DNA from: Spirochaetaceae bacterium
GTDB taxonomy: Bacteria; Myxococcota_A; UBA9160; UBA4427
DNA length: 37,325 nucleotides
Direction: 5' to 3'
Assembly (NCBI GenBank): GCA_020632655.1
Contig: JACKFD010000024.1
Span: 1-37,325 of the forward strand
In this document: positions 24,701 to 35,000 of the stretch, in pieces
Position numbering within the stretch: the first letter of the stretch is position 1
Layout of the letters: the number at the start of each line of letters is the position of its first letter
Program-made: the position numbers and the translations under genes
Notes under the pieces: model-generated
What the model was told of the DNA's origin: nothing
Databases searched by the model: none
The model's input: only the letters and a program-made list of their open reading frames with translations

Positions 24701-27700
24701 CGCGTCGCCCGCCACGGCCCCACCCGCATCCGTCGGCAGCGCCTCGCGGTTGCCAGCCCGATCCACCCCGACCGTCGCGAACTCGTAGACACCGTCTCCG
24801 CCCATGCGCGTGGCGTCGAAGTCGATCGTGCCGAACGCACCCGCCGTGGGCGGGAACTCGCCGCGCGGGTTGCCGCCCGCCTCGTCGGTGTAGCGGTTGA
24901 AGGTGCCGTGGCCATCGCGGCGGAAGAAGAGCTCGACGTGGTCGAGGTCCTCGAGGCCTTCGAGCACCTCGAACTCGACGCTCGCAAGGGCCCCCGCCAC
25001 GCCGAGGACCTGCGTCGCGCGGGTCGAGGGCGGGGTGATGTCGGCGCCCGTGATCTCGATCGGGACGAGTGCCGAAGCGCCGGCATTGCCGGCCACGTCC
25101 CGGGCCGTCGCCGTCAGCACGACCTCGGGCACGGTCAGTCCGAAGGGCACCTCGATCGGGACGGTGGCCGTGCCCGTCGCCCGGGGCGGCGCGACGGCGA
25201 CGGTCTGCGACGCCGTGAAGGCGCCGAGCGCATCGACCCGGACCGAACTCACGCCGTGCGCGTCGCTGAAGGCGACCTCGACGGCGATCGTCTCGCCGAA
25301 GTTGAAGGCCGTGTCGGGCTGGGGCGACGTGATCGTCGCAACCGGCGGGGTCTCGTCGACGACGACCAGGTCGCGTCGGGCCGCGACGGAGAGCGCATCG
25401 TTCGTGTCGATCGCCGTGGCGAGGAGCGTGATCGGAGCGTTCAACGCAGCATCCGGCGGAACCGGCACGAGGAAGGTCGCGCTCGCCGAGGCCTGGGGCG
25501 GGGCGATCGTGCGGGTCTCCGCGAAGGGCGCAGCACCACTCGCGATCAGCTCGATCGCGCGCACGCCGCCGCCGAGGTCGCTGGCGGATACCTGCACGGC
25601 GATCACGTCCCCGCGCTCGACGCCGGCGCCGGATGCGGGCGACACGATCGTGGCGACTGGCGGCGGATCGGGGGCGTCGACCGTGAGTGCGACGCCGGCG
25701 GGGGCCACGCCCGGCGCGCTCACGTAGACGTTGGCGCGGCCGTTGCGGAGCGGACGGACGAGACCGGTCGCGCTCACGCTGACGACGGCGGGATCGCTGC
25801 TCGTGAAGGTGAGGGGCACACCGGGCAGGCCGGCCGTGCCGTTGCTGAAGCGACCGACGACCGAGAGCTGGGTCGTCGCGGCGAGGTCGCCGAAGAGGAT
25901 CTGCGTCGGCGTGACCTCGAGGGCGTCGAGGGAGACGAAGTCGACGACGACGCCTGCCTGACCCGTCACACCGCGATAGAGCGCGGTCACGAAGGCGTTG
26001 CCCTTGCCCGTCGCGACGACGCGACCGCCCGGGGCGACGGAGGCGACGCGGACGTCGGAGGTGGCGAAGCTCGCCTCACCCGTCACGTCGAGGGTGGACC
26101 CGTCGTCGAAGCGGGCGATCGCCGCGAGATCGGCGAAGCGACCGATGGCGTCGAAGGCTTGGCTGGCCGGCGCGAGCTCGATCGCCACGAGCGTCGGCGG
26201 GAAGGGCACGGTCGTCGTCGCCGTCGTACCCGGGGCGGTCGACTGCTCGTAGTCGTAGGCCACGACCTCGATCACGTCGCCGGAACGCGCGTCGAGCACG
26301 GCCCGGAAGCCTCCGGTCGCGTCGGCGAAGACCGTCGTCCCGACCGTGCCGAGTGTCGTGTTCACGAGGTCGACCCGGGCGCCGGGCACGGAGCGCCCGG
26401 TCAAGACGGTAGTCGAGGAAGCGGCGTCGCTGGCCTGGCTCGGGACGCTCGCGCCGTCGAGGATCGGGGCGGCGGGCGGCGAGCCGGCGAGCGGTGCGTC
26501 GAGGACGCGGAAGACGAGGTCGCTCGAAGGCGAGAGCGGGTCGGTCGCCGTGCCGAGCGCGTTCGTCGCCACGACGATCAGGCGATGCTCGCCCGGTGGG
26601 AGGCCGGTCGTGTCGACCACCACGGGGCCCGTCGTCACGGCGATCGGCGCGCCCGAGATGGAGTCGAGGTAGACGGCGACCGAGCCGATTCCGAAGGGAT
26701 CGCTCGCGCCCACGAAGGTCGTGAAGCGGGATCCGCGCACGTAGGGCACGCCGTCGACCGCGCCGCCGAAGGAGAGGGTCGGCACGCTCGGGTTCGCACC
26801 GACCTCGAAGACGAGCGTGTCCTCGGCCGTCGCACCCGCCGCATCCGTCGCGACGGCCCGAAGCGTATGGGAGCCGACCGCGAGGTCCCGCGTGCGGACC
26901 GCAATCTGGTAGGGCGGCAGGAAGACCGTGCCGAGGGGCGCGGGCCCACCATCCAGGTAGTAGGCGAGGCTCTGGGTCGTGGGACCGACGAGGCCGGGCG
27001 TGACCGAGAGGGCGATGCCCCGGACGACCGGCTCGGTCGGATCCTCGGGCAGGACCACGACGGGTGGGGCCGGACCGTCGGCGACGACGATCCCGAGCGT
27101 CGCGTCCTGGGCGTTGCCGGCGTGGTCGAAGGCAGTCGCGACGATCTGATAGGCGTCGCCCGGCACCAGCAGCGCCGAGTCGATCACGAAGATACAGGGC
27201 GAGGTCGTGCTGTCGAAGACCGTCTTCTGGTCGATGAGCTGGAGCGGCGCTCCGTCCTCGCTCACGTTTCGCAGTCGGACCTCGACCCGTGCGACCCGCG
27301 AGCCCTGGTCCTGCGGATAGGCATTCACGCGGACGAGCTCGCCGGGCTGCACGTTGAGCGGATCGGTCGGCGGCTCGAGGTCGAGGGTGAGGGTCGGGGG
27401 ATCCTGGTCGTCCGTCGGATCCGTCGTCGTGAAGCGGCTCTCCCAACGCTCGAAGAGGTGCAGTCCGCCGACGTCGAGGATGGAGTCGCTGATCACGACC
27501 GTGAGCTGGGTGTTGCCGGGCAGTCGATTCGTGCCGCCCGTCGGCTGCCAGATCGCGACGGTCCGATCGACGAGGTCGTCGAAGGAGAGCGTGCCGGCGA
27601 GGGGCTGGTCCTGGGCGTCGAAGACCTGGAAGCTCGAGCCCGTGATCGTGCTTCGCTCCATCAGCGTGCTGAAGAACGCGACGACCGGCGCGTCGACCGA

Positions 27701-29089
27701 GACGCCGAAGAGTCCCGGCGTCGGCACCACGGTCACGGTCGGCCGACCGTCCGTGTCGGTCCGGATCGGCGGGAAGGTGCCGACGAGACATCCCAGGTTG
27801 CCGACCGAGACCTCGAGCGTGATGTTCTGATCCGCGGCGCCCGTGCACGACGAGATCGGGCCCGACTGGAAGGGCAGGACGTCGAAGACCTCGCGCACGC
27901 GCTCGCCCGGGAAGATGTCGCCGAAGGTGCGCGTGACCGCGCCGTCGATCTCCTCGCAGACGGGCAGGCCGGTCCCGGCGTCGACGCGGCAGTCGACGAG
28001 ATTGGCCCCGGCGCCGACGTCGAGGTCGAGGCTCGCGTAGAGCGCAGGCGCATCGCCCGTATTCGTGATCTCGACCGAGAGCTCGTAGGGCACGCCCGCC
28101 GTCACGACGTCGGGATGACTGACGCGGACCTCGAAGGTCGGCGGGCCCTTGACCTCGACGCTCGTCGCGGCCGTGCCGTTGAAGGGGATCGGGTCGTCCT
28201 CGGGAATGCCCGGCCCCGTCAGCACGCCGCCGAAGGAGACCCGCACGCCGCGCTCGCCGATCTCGTCGCCGCGGATGATGAACTCGCGCTCGACCTGCCC
28301 CGGCGAGGTGGGCGTGCCCGGCAGGATGTCGCCGAAGTCCGCCACGCCGTCCGCGGGCAGCGTCGACGAGAGCCCGCCGTCCGGGAAGTCGATCATCGCC
28401 GTCACGTCGGAGAGGGTGAAGATCCCGGACGTGTTCATCAGCAGCAGTCGGACCTCGTAGAACTCCTTCAGCGACTTGATGCGTCCCTCGATCACGATCA
28501 CGCCCGGGATCGGCGGCGGCTGGAAGCCCGCGACCGGCGGCGGCACGAACTCGAAGATCGCCATGTCGGGGATGCGCGGCGTGGGACCCGCGCGCGGGCG
28601 ACCCGGATCGGGGCGCGGCGGCGTGAACTCGCCGACGGGCTCCGAGATCGCGCGCACGACGGGCACCTCGACCTGGACCGGGCGCGAGTCGATCGTCAGC
28701 ACGATCACGAAGATCGAGACGTTGTAGTTCTCCGGATCCTCGAGGTCGATCACGCCGTCGTCGACGAGCTGGCGGATCTCCTCCGGCGGCAGGGGCCGCG
28801 CCGAGATGCGCGAGACGACGATCTCCTCGAGGGAGATCTGCGTGATGTTGATCTCCTGCGTCTCGACGTTGCCGAATTCGTCGACCGCCTCGACCTCGAA
28901 GGTGTTGATCGCGTTCCGGCGCAGCGGGACGTTCGGGAAGACGAAGCGCCCGGCGGCATCGGTCGTGATCGGTCCGCGCCGCGCGTCCCCCGAGATGGAG
29001 ACGTCGGCGGCCTGCGCCGGGGGTGCGCTCGCGAACGCGAGCCAGCCGAGGAGCGCGGCCGCGAGGAGGCGTGTGACGCGCCAGCCCAT
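20117..29089 (-). CDS. Giant secreted Ig-domain protein with a five-unit glycine-rich repeat array
   Basis: A 2990-residue exported protein. Residues 1-27 are a Sec signal peptide (two Arg, a hydrophobic core, then PPAQA before ADVS). Next come a carboxypeptidase-regulatory-like piece (about 33-80), a linker, a CARDB/DUF11-like domain near 325-440, a Big_5/SbsA-type Ig domain (about 455-560), several bacterial Ig-like domains (about 570-950 and 1140-1355), and two BIG2 domains (about 965-1135). From about 1464 to the end is the glycine-rich array. No LPXTG, PEP-CTERM or beta-barrel ends the protein; it stops inside the fifth unit, so the anchoring route is unknown. ATG at 29089 lies two bases after the lipoprotein stop, with AGGAGGAG inside that gene's end, so the two are coupled. 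Upstream reading in this frame to 33979 is a shadow of the lipoprotein gene. An adhesin or matrix role is inferred. Confidence 0.85.
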   Translation of the reverse strand: MGWRVTRLLAAALLGWLAFASAPPAQAADVSISGDARRGPITTDAAGRFVFPNVPLRRNAINTFEVEAVDEFGNVETQEINITQISLEEIVVSRISARPLPPEEIRQLVDDGVIDLEDPENYNVSIFVIVLTIDSRPVQVEVPVVRAISEPVGEFTPPRPDPGRPRAGPTPRIPDMAIFEFVPPPVAGFQPPPIPGVIVIEGRIKSLKEFYEVRLLLMNTSGIFTLSDVTAMIDFPDGGLSSTLPADGVADFGDILPGTPTSPGQVEREFIIRGDEIGERGVRVSFGGVLTGPGIPEDDPIPFNGTAATSVEVKGPPTFEVRVSHPDVVTAGVPYELSVEITNTGDAPALYASLDLDVGAGANLVDCRVDAGTGLPVCEEIDGAVTRTFGDIFPGERVREVFDVLPFQSGPISSCTGAADQNITLEVSVGNLGCLVGTFPPIRTDTDGRPTVTVVPTPGLFGVSVDAPVVAFFSTLMERSTITGSSFQVFDAQDQPLAGTLSFDDLVDRTVAIWQPTGGTNRLPGNTQLTVVISDSILDVGGLHLFERWESRFTTTDPTDDQDPPTLTLDLEPPTDPLNVQPGELVRVNAYPQDQGSRVARVEVRLRNVSEDGAPLQLIDQKTVFDSTTSPCIFVIDSALLVPGDAYQIVATAFDHAGNAQDATLGIVVADGPAPPVVVLPEDPTEPVVRGIALSVTPGLVGPTTQSLAYYLDGGPAPLGTVFLPPYQIAVRTRDLAVGSHTLRAVATDAAGATAEDTLVFEVGANPSVPTLSFGGAVDGVPYVRGSRFTTFVGASDPFGIGSVAVYLDSISGAPIAVTTGPVVVDTTGLPPGEHRLIVVATNALGTATDPLSPSSDLVFRVLDAPLAGSPPAAPILDGASVPSQASDAASSTTVLTGRSVPGARVDLVNTTLGTVGTTVFADATGGFRAVLDARSGDVIEVVAYDYEQSTAPGTTATTTVPFPPTLVAIELAPASQAFDAIGRFADLAAIARFDDGSTLDVTGEASFATSDVRVASVAPGGRVVATGKGNAFVTALYRGVTGQAGVVVDFVSLDALEVTPTQILFGDLAATTQLSVVGRFSNGTAGLPGVPLTFTSSDPAVVSVSATGLVRPLRNGRANVYVSAPGVAPAGVALTVDAPDPPPVATIVSPASGAGVERGDVIAVQVSASDLGGGVRAIELIASGAAPFAETRTIAPPQASASATFLVPVPPDAALNAPITLLATAIDTNDALSVAARRDLVVVDETPPVATITSPQPDTAFNFGETIAVEVAFSDAHGVSSVRVDALGAFTASQTVAVAPPRATGTATVPIEVPFGLTVPEVVLTATARDVAGNAGASALVPIEITGADITPPSTRATQVLGVAGALASVEFEVLEGLEDLDHVELFFRRDGHGTFNRYTDEAGGNPRGEFPPTAGAFGTIDFDATRMGGDGVYEFATVGVDRAGNREALPTDAGGAVAGDAGGLATIATGTPRTTITTDVELAAGSNDDQDVVIDGARVTLVGAHRWRNVELRNGAVLTHRETTDTAEYRIDLEAWTLTIDATSAIDVTARGYLGGTAGLPGATVGQALGSAVRDGGSHGGLGGDDGSTAAGPVPVYGDLTEPLTLGSGGGGPSNGTSRAGDGGGLVLLGAINLVVDGAIRADGGLPTGTSQIGMGAGGGVNLRLRTVSGLGTIEADGGTTNGSNHAGGGGGRVAIRYLDRTTYDPGLVSARGGDGFYADGADGTVFLLEEGETNGTLVINGNGPGSPETDLLIPPGAVFESLILQNGANVVARGALSLAGELSLRSGARLRHAPGDEACLVVTASAVEIDATSAIDVSGRGYAGGSAGLSGSGLAPDSGSGPRDGGSHGGIGGDDTSTAAGPGLVYGDPRRPTRLGGGGGGPSSGTSIAGAGGGCVRIVAASRVDVDGSILANGGLPTGTSQIGMGAGGSIWITTSRIGGAGEIRADGGTTNGGNHAAGGGGRVSIEYDFVDPLADLAGLRNVTARGGDGFYADGAPGTVFLLRSDQMDGVFVADAGRASGTWAAESTLPEIGPGTATAITADTLSGDGGRVFVPDGLVGLRLNPDLDQAETFAVASNTADTITVVTPNENGVAFASVASPGARYAADWRFDEVVLRGGVTQRFADPVTVAGAVTIGERSVLTHPPTTRTPSYEPALDLAAGAVTIAADSRIDVSARGYLGGTAGVAGDTIGNLPAAAGVRDGGSHGGRGGDDTSVAGSPAPTHGDARDPQDLGDGGSGPSSGISRGGSGGGRVFLVADDLVVEGSIRADGGLPTGTSQIGMGAGGTLNLVVGRLDGAGTIEADGGTTNGGNHAGGGGGRVAIRVAEAMTLPESNLSAHAGDGFYGDGGHGSIYLLRPGQTFGDYILDGGGFVNAEDSSEIPVGVPFDDVILRNGVRVVGGGLLVDGSLRLESNAVLTHAAGDEGCLQVAARALVIDATSAIDVTGRGYPGGASGGQPGTTLGDLAGSAIRDGGSFGGRGGDDTSTTGEPGPVYGDPRQPRELGSGGGAASSGTSRAGAGGGCVRVVASESVRVDGAIRADGGLPSGTAQIGMGSGGSVWVTTGLLAGEGTIEADGGTTNGANHAGGGGGRVALYYDELDPLSDLGGLRRVTALGGDGFYADGAPGTIYAERTGVAGGMLIGDAGRATGTWPAEATLTEIGPGVTAAVDADTLTGDGGRRWLPGGLVGLRINPDLAQAETFAIVTNDASTLTVATPNENGVAFASVASAGARYAGQWRFESVVLRGGVTQQVADPITIDGALALTERSVLTHPFSTAAPVYEPDLDVRAGSITIGADSGVDVSARGYLGGTGGLSGFGEGYVASGGGLRDGGSHGGLGGDDLSVAGEPASTYGDPTSPRTLGAGGNGPTSGSSRAGSGGGRVRLVATGDLTVDGVVRADGGLPTGTSQIGMGAGGSVELRADRLLGTGSVEADGGTTNGATHAGGGGGRIAIHATTLNALPTAGLSAAGGDGFYADGEPGTIVVDAP

Positions 29090-29091
29090 GG

Positions 29092-32000
29092 CTAGAGCTC
29101 CTCCTCGAGGATCGTGATCCCCGCCATCGCGAGCTCGACCTCGATCTCGTCCCAGTAGTACCGGTTCGTCTCGGGGTCCCGGCGCTCGATCAGAAGCCGC
29201 ACGTCCGCGTCGAGGACGTCTTCGTGGGTCAGACCGACGATCACGCTGTTGCCGAAGACGGGACCGCGGCGGGTGACGTCGTACTCCTTGGTCAGGGTCT
29301 TCGCGCGGATCGTGCGGATGTCGGCCCCTTCGCGGGCGACGATCGGCATGAAGAAGGGCTCGATGCCGCGCGAGGTCGAGACCCAGTAGCGGTCCTCGTC
29401 GGCGCTGATCTCGATGTCGTAGGGCTGGTCGAGGCCGGTCTTGATCAGCCAGGTCCGGGCCTCGAAGTCGGCCTCGCCAACGATCGGCGTGTCCTGATCC
29501 GTGGCAGGCCACACGTAGACGTCGCCGAGCGCGTAGTCCGTGATGAAGAGGTTGCCGGCCTCGTCGAAGGCGAGTCCCGAGAAGCGCCGGCCCGGCACCT
29601 CGACGACGACTTCGACCGTCCCGTTCGCGCCGGCCGCCGTCTGGTAGACCTCGAAGATCCGCTCCTCGTCCGTGAAGAAGAGCGAGCGCGGCGGATTGTT
29701 CGGCGCGAAGAAGCCCGGCGGGCCGACCTCCATGTCCATCGGCCCCGTGAACCGGAAGCGCGGATCCTCGACGTAGCCGACCGAGGCCATCCTTTGTCGC
29801 GCGGGCCCGTCGTAGCCGCCCGGGAACTCCTCGATCAGATGGATCGGGATGCGACGCAGACGTGGGTTGCGGGTTCCGATGTCGCTCAGCAGGTCGACGT
29901 CGGCGACGTAGAGGTCCTGCCAGGTGATGCCGTTCTCGTCGAGGTAGTCCGAGACCTCCATCCCGACGGGCTGCGCCGGGCGCCCGTACTGCAGCTGGAG
30001 GCTGTAGTAGTTGACGGCGCCGATCAGCTGGCGCGAGAGCTGGAAGTCGCCGCCGGGCACGACCTGGTCGTAACGGAACATGCGCCCGCCGTAGTCGAAG
30101 TTCGAGCGGGCGTTGTTCGCGTAGATATTGCCCCGTGCGTCGGTCGCGATCAGGTTCGAGGGGAAGCCCGCGGAGGCGAGGCTCGGCGCCCAGTCGGTGC
30201 CGGGGAAGTTGATCGCGAGATAGCCGCCGTTCGGGTTGCTCGGATCCGCGAGCGGCGAGATCACGCCGTCGACCAGATAGTTCGGATGCGTCTCGATCGG
30301 CAGACCCAGGATCGTCTGGCTCTCGCCCTCGACCTGGAAGCATTGCGAGGGCGGGCTCGCCAGCAGCCGTGCGCGGTCCTCCATGTCGTTCTGGAAGCCG
30401 ATCACGTCGGTCACGAAGCCGCCGACCTCGAGCACGCCTCGGCCGAGGGAGCGGAAGTAGTCGACGTTGCGCCCGACCTTCGGCTTCGCGAGATCGATCT
30501 CGGGCACGTTCACCGCGCTCCGCGCCCGACCCCGCACGCCCTCGATCAGCGCGTAGATCCCCGTATTCCGGATGATCGCGCTCTTGCGGAAGTAGGCCTT
30601 CACGCGTCCAACCTTCGTCCGGACCGAGTTGACCCGCGCGAGGGCTGCCCGCACCCACGACTCGTCCCATTGCCGACGCAGCCGCGTGAGCGCACCTCCC
30701 GGGTTCAGCACGCGTTGGTTGACCGGGTCGACCGAGAGGCGCACGCGCTCGACCGCGACCTGATGGTTGCGGCGGGCCGTCACGACCCGCTGCTCCTGCT
30801 CCGCGATCACGTCGTCCCACTCGCGGAACTCGCCCGTCTCGGCGTCCCGCAGCTGTCCGGTCAGCGCGACCTCGAAGCGCCGCTGGCGGATCGTGCCGTC
30901 GTCGGCGATCTCCTCGAAGAGGATGTCGTCGGCCGAGTGCCCACGCGGGATGCGCAGCTTCTCGACGGCGGTCGTGGAGAGGTCGATGTCGGTCCGCGCG
31001 CGATCGGCGGCGTTCAGGCCCTGCGACATCTCGACCGCGGACGTGGCCAGGTCGTCGGGGATCGCGTTCGGCCCCATCACGTCCTGGGCGCGAGTGCGGA
31101 TCTGCGAGTTCGGGTCGAGCCAGTCGTCGAGGTTGCCGCCGGACTGACGATGCTCCTCGATCAGGTTCATGATGCCGTTGCGGCGGCCCGGGGGCGTCGT
31201 CGGATCCGGCGCACCCTCGGCAGTCAGCCGATCCCAGGCCTCGTTCGTGATGCGCGCCTTGACGGCCGCCTCGATGTCGCGCTGGATCTTCTTGAGCCGC
31301 TTCTCCTGACTCTTGGCGATCCACTCGCCGTCCGCGACCGAGAGCAGCCCCTCGTTCACGGCGTTCTGGGCGCGCTGGAGCTCGAGCTCGATCTCGGCGA
31401 GCTCGGGGGTGAACTCCGAGAGGACGCCCGCGAGACCGGTGCCGACCTCCTCGAGCATCGTGTCCGCGAGCGGCGTGACGGGGATGCCGAGGTCGTCGAA
31501 TTGATGTTCGACGCGGGCGGCGTTGAGCGCGATGTCGTCCTGGCTGTAGATCTGGAAGGTCGCGATCCGGAAGAAGTTGATGCCGGGATCGAGCACCTCG
31601 GGCGGGATCACGAACTGCAGCAGGCTCGGCACCACCTGATCGGTCGGATTTCCGGCGGCGTCCTTCACGTAGACCGGCTGGAGGCTCGCGTTCAGCACGA
31701 GCTGCACCCCGGGCGCGCCGTAGTCGCGGACGTCGCAGCTCGGGTACTTCAGCAGGTGGTAGGTGTACCGGAACTTGTCGTCGTCGAGACCCGTGGCGCC
31801 CCGGATGATCGGGTTCGCCCCGCCGCCCGGGCCGCCCGCGAGATCCGTGTCGCTCCGGGAGAACTGGATCACGAAGCGGCGCGCGCCGTTGACGACCTCG
31901 AACTGCGCGCTGCGCACGTCGCTGATCGCTTTCGGCTCGAAGTCGAGGACCGAGCGCTCGATCGCCCAGAGCTCGAGCAGCTTGCCCATCAGGGTCCGGA

Positions 32001-35000
32001 AGCCGCCGTCGATCAGCACCTCGGTCAGGGCCGTCGCCGCCACGGCGCCGGGCAGACCCGCCGTGCGGCCGGCGATGTTCACCATGATCTTCTGCGCCGC
32101 GAACTTGATCGCCTCGGCGGTCAGCGCCTCGATCACGACCTCGGCCGCGAAATGCACCGTACGCGCCCGCTTCCAGACCGCACGCAGGGAGCGCGTCAGC
32201 TTGTCTTCCTGCCCCGGATGCGGCTGGTTGGGCGGCACGGTCTGCGCGTGCGCCGTGGGCAGCAGCCAGTCGGCCAATGCACCCACGCCCTGCCCGCCGG
32301 CCACGAGGGAGCGCGTCCACCAGGACTCGGGCGCGAGCGCGGCGAAGGTCGTCGGATCGATGCCCCGCGCGACCAGCACCTCGTTCGCCACGACCTCGAT
32401 CTCGACGCCGTAGGTCACGAGGAAGCTCGTCACGAGCAGGAAGGACTGGAAGCGGTTCAGGCGCGTCTCCGCCGACAGGATCGGCGGCTCGGGGGAGAGT
32501 CGGATGCCCTCGTTGAAGAGCAGGATGGCGAGGGTCGAATCGGGGCTCTGGGGATTCGCCCAGGACTCGTCCACGATGCGCTGGAAGTCGCCGATCATGG
32601 ACTTCGGGTCGAAGATGCGACCGGCCCACGCGAAGGCGTCGACGAGATCGTTCAGCAGCTCGCCCAGGGACTGTACGTCGCCGTCGACGAGGGCCTGCGC
32701 CTGGGCCTCGACACCGAGCTGCGTCAGGCTGAAGAGGCCGCGGCCGAGAGCGCGCGGGCTCAGCTGGTTGCCGGCCTCGTCGAGGACGCCGAGATCGGCG
32801 CCGCCGACGGCGAGGATCGTGTCCTCGACCACGAGCTTCGCCTGCTCGAAGTCGAGCCCCCCGCCCTTCCCGGCCACGTTCCGGTCGAGCACGGAAACGA
32901 GACTCGCCGCCCGCGGCAGCGTCCCGCCCGGCACGGCCGGTCGCGCGAGCGCCCGCATCTCGATCGGCTCCGGCAGCGTCACGATCTGGTTCGGCGCGAG
33001 CAGCAGGTCGACGAAGCGCAGCTCGAAATTCGGCTGCCCGATCAGCAGCCGCACCTCGCCCTCGGGCAGCTCGTCGATCGCGAAGCGCCCCTCGGCGTCG
33101 GTCACGACCTCGTTCGCCGTGCCCTGCACGACGACCCGCGCCCCGACGAGCGCTTCGCCCGTGAAGGGGTCTCGGACGATGCCCGTCACGCGGGCCGCCC
33201 CGCGCTCGACGAGGAAGGCCACGACCGAGTCCGCGCGAAGGCCACCGGAGTCGATCGAGACGCGCCGCGTGCCGAGCGCGGCGTCGGGGGCCAGGGTGAT
33301 CGAAGCCCGCGCCGTCGAGGCGTCGAGCACCTCGAGTGCATCGATCGTGATGCCTGCACCGAAGGAGACCGTCGTGCGATCCGGCAGCAGCTCGAGGTCG
33401 CGCACCGTGAGCGTGACGTCGACCGAGCGCCCCTGGCGCGCGGAGGTCGGGGCGAGGCCCGTGACGAAGGGCGGCAGCGACGCCGTGCGCGGCACGCCCG
33501 GCGCACCGACGACGTTTCCGCTCACGACGGCCGACGGCGCGAAGGTCGGGCTCGTGGGCGGATCGACGACGAGCTCGAGGCGCTCGGGCGGGGGCGCCGA
33601 CTCGAGCACCGTGATCTGGACCGTCGTCTCCGCCGAGGCGACACCGTCGCTCACGCTGAAGGGCACGTCGTAGACGCCGGCCTGGCCGTAGCCCGGTCGG
33701 AACTGGAAGAGTCGCGAGAGCTCGTCGAAGACGGCGTTGTCGAGCGTGTTCGGCGAGGCGAAGCGCAGCGGGTCTCCGTCCGGATCCGAGGCCGACACGG
33801 AGAAGACGAGCGAGCCGCCCTCCGCCACCGTCTGCGGCGGGATCGGGTCGATCACCGGGGGGCCGTTCACGGCGCCGACCGTGACCCGGACGACGCTGCT
33901 CGCGGCGCGATCGCCGACACGCGCCTTGAACGAGAGGACGTGCACGCCCTCCTGCCCACGCGCGGGCGTGAACGCCCACTGATCGTCGGCGCCGAGCGCC
34001 GCGTTCTCGAGCGCGGGCGAGACCGAGAGCACGGCCTCGGGATGGTTCGACGACACGGGCAGCACGAGCGTCTCGCCGACGTCGAGGAAGAAGTCGCCCG
34101 AGGGTTCGACGAGCAGGATCGGCTCGGCAACGACGGCGATGCGGTAGCGCTGGGTATCCGAGAGACCGCCCAGGTCCGTCGCGCGGACGGCGACCTCGAC
34201 CGAGCTGGCGGTTCCGTCCGCGGGCGTCCAGGCGACGAGACCCGTCGAAGAGTCGATGGTCATGCCCGCCGGCGCGCCCGCGGCGAAGTCGAAGACGAGC
34301 GTCTCGCCTTCGGGATCGAAGGCGTCGACGTCGTAGGCGTAGGGCTGGCCGACCTCGGCGTCACGCCGCGGCAGACTCGTGATGACGGGCGCCTCGGCGA
34401 GGTCAGCGACCGTCACGTCGTAGGCCTGGACCGCCGTGTCGCCCTCGTCGTCGGTCGCCAGGAGCTCGACGCGCTGGGTGCCGACCTGGGTCGACGAGGG
34501 CGTCCAGACGAGCAGGCCGAAGGCGTCGAGCTGCATGCCCGCCGGCAGCCGAACGGGCGAGATCACGACCGGCCCGCCGTCGGGATCCTCGGCCACGGGC
34601 CGGTAGTAGTAGATGGCCGCCTCGATCGCCTCGAGCAGGGGGGCCGACGTGAAGCGCGGCGAAGCGAGGATCTCGACGACGTTCACCGAGAAGACCTGCT
34701 CGTCGAAGAGCCCCCCCGCATCGGTCGCGCGGACGGTCACGGCCGAGGATCCGACCTGCGCCGCACTCGGCGTCCACTCGATGCGCCCCGTCGCGGCCTC
34801 GATCGTCATGCCGGCCGGCGCCTGTGGGAGCGAGAAGACGAGCGCCCCGCCCTCCGGATCGGTCGCCTGCGCGAGGTAGATCCAGGTCGAGCCGAAGGGC
34901 GTCTGGGTCGCGGGCGTCGACGTGATCTCGGGCGGTCGGTTCTCCGTGCCGAGCGGCATCACGTCGATCGCGAACGACTGCGAGCCCGATGCACCGAGGG

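Noticed and set aside
20222..29095. Plus-strand frame of 2957 codons antisense to the giant repeat protein
   Set aside because: It lies exactly opposite the real gene, its product is full of Arg, Asp and His without domains or signal peptide, and such mirror frames arise from high GC at third codon positions.
29090..33979. In-frame upstream extension making the repeat protein 4620 residues long
   Set aside because: The extra part is Arg-rich and overlaps the well-supported lipoprotein frame; a signal peptide and strong ribosome-binding site begin at 29089.
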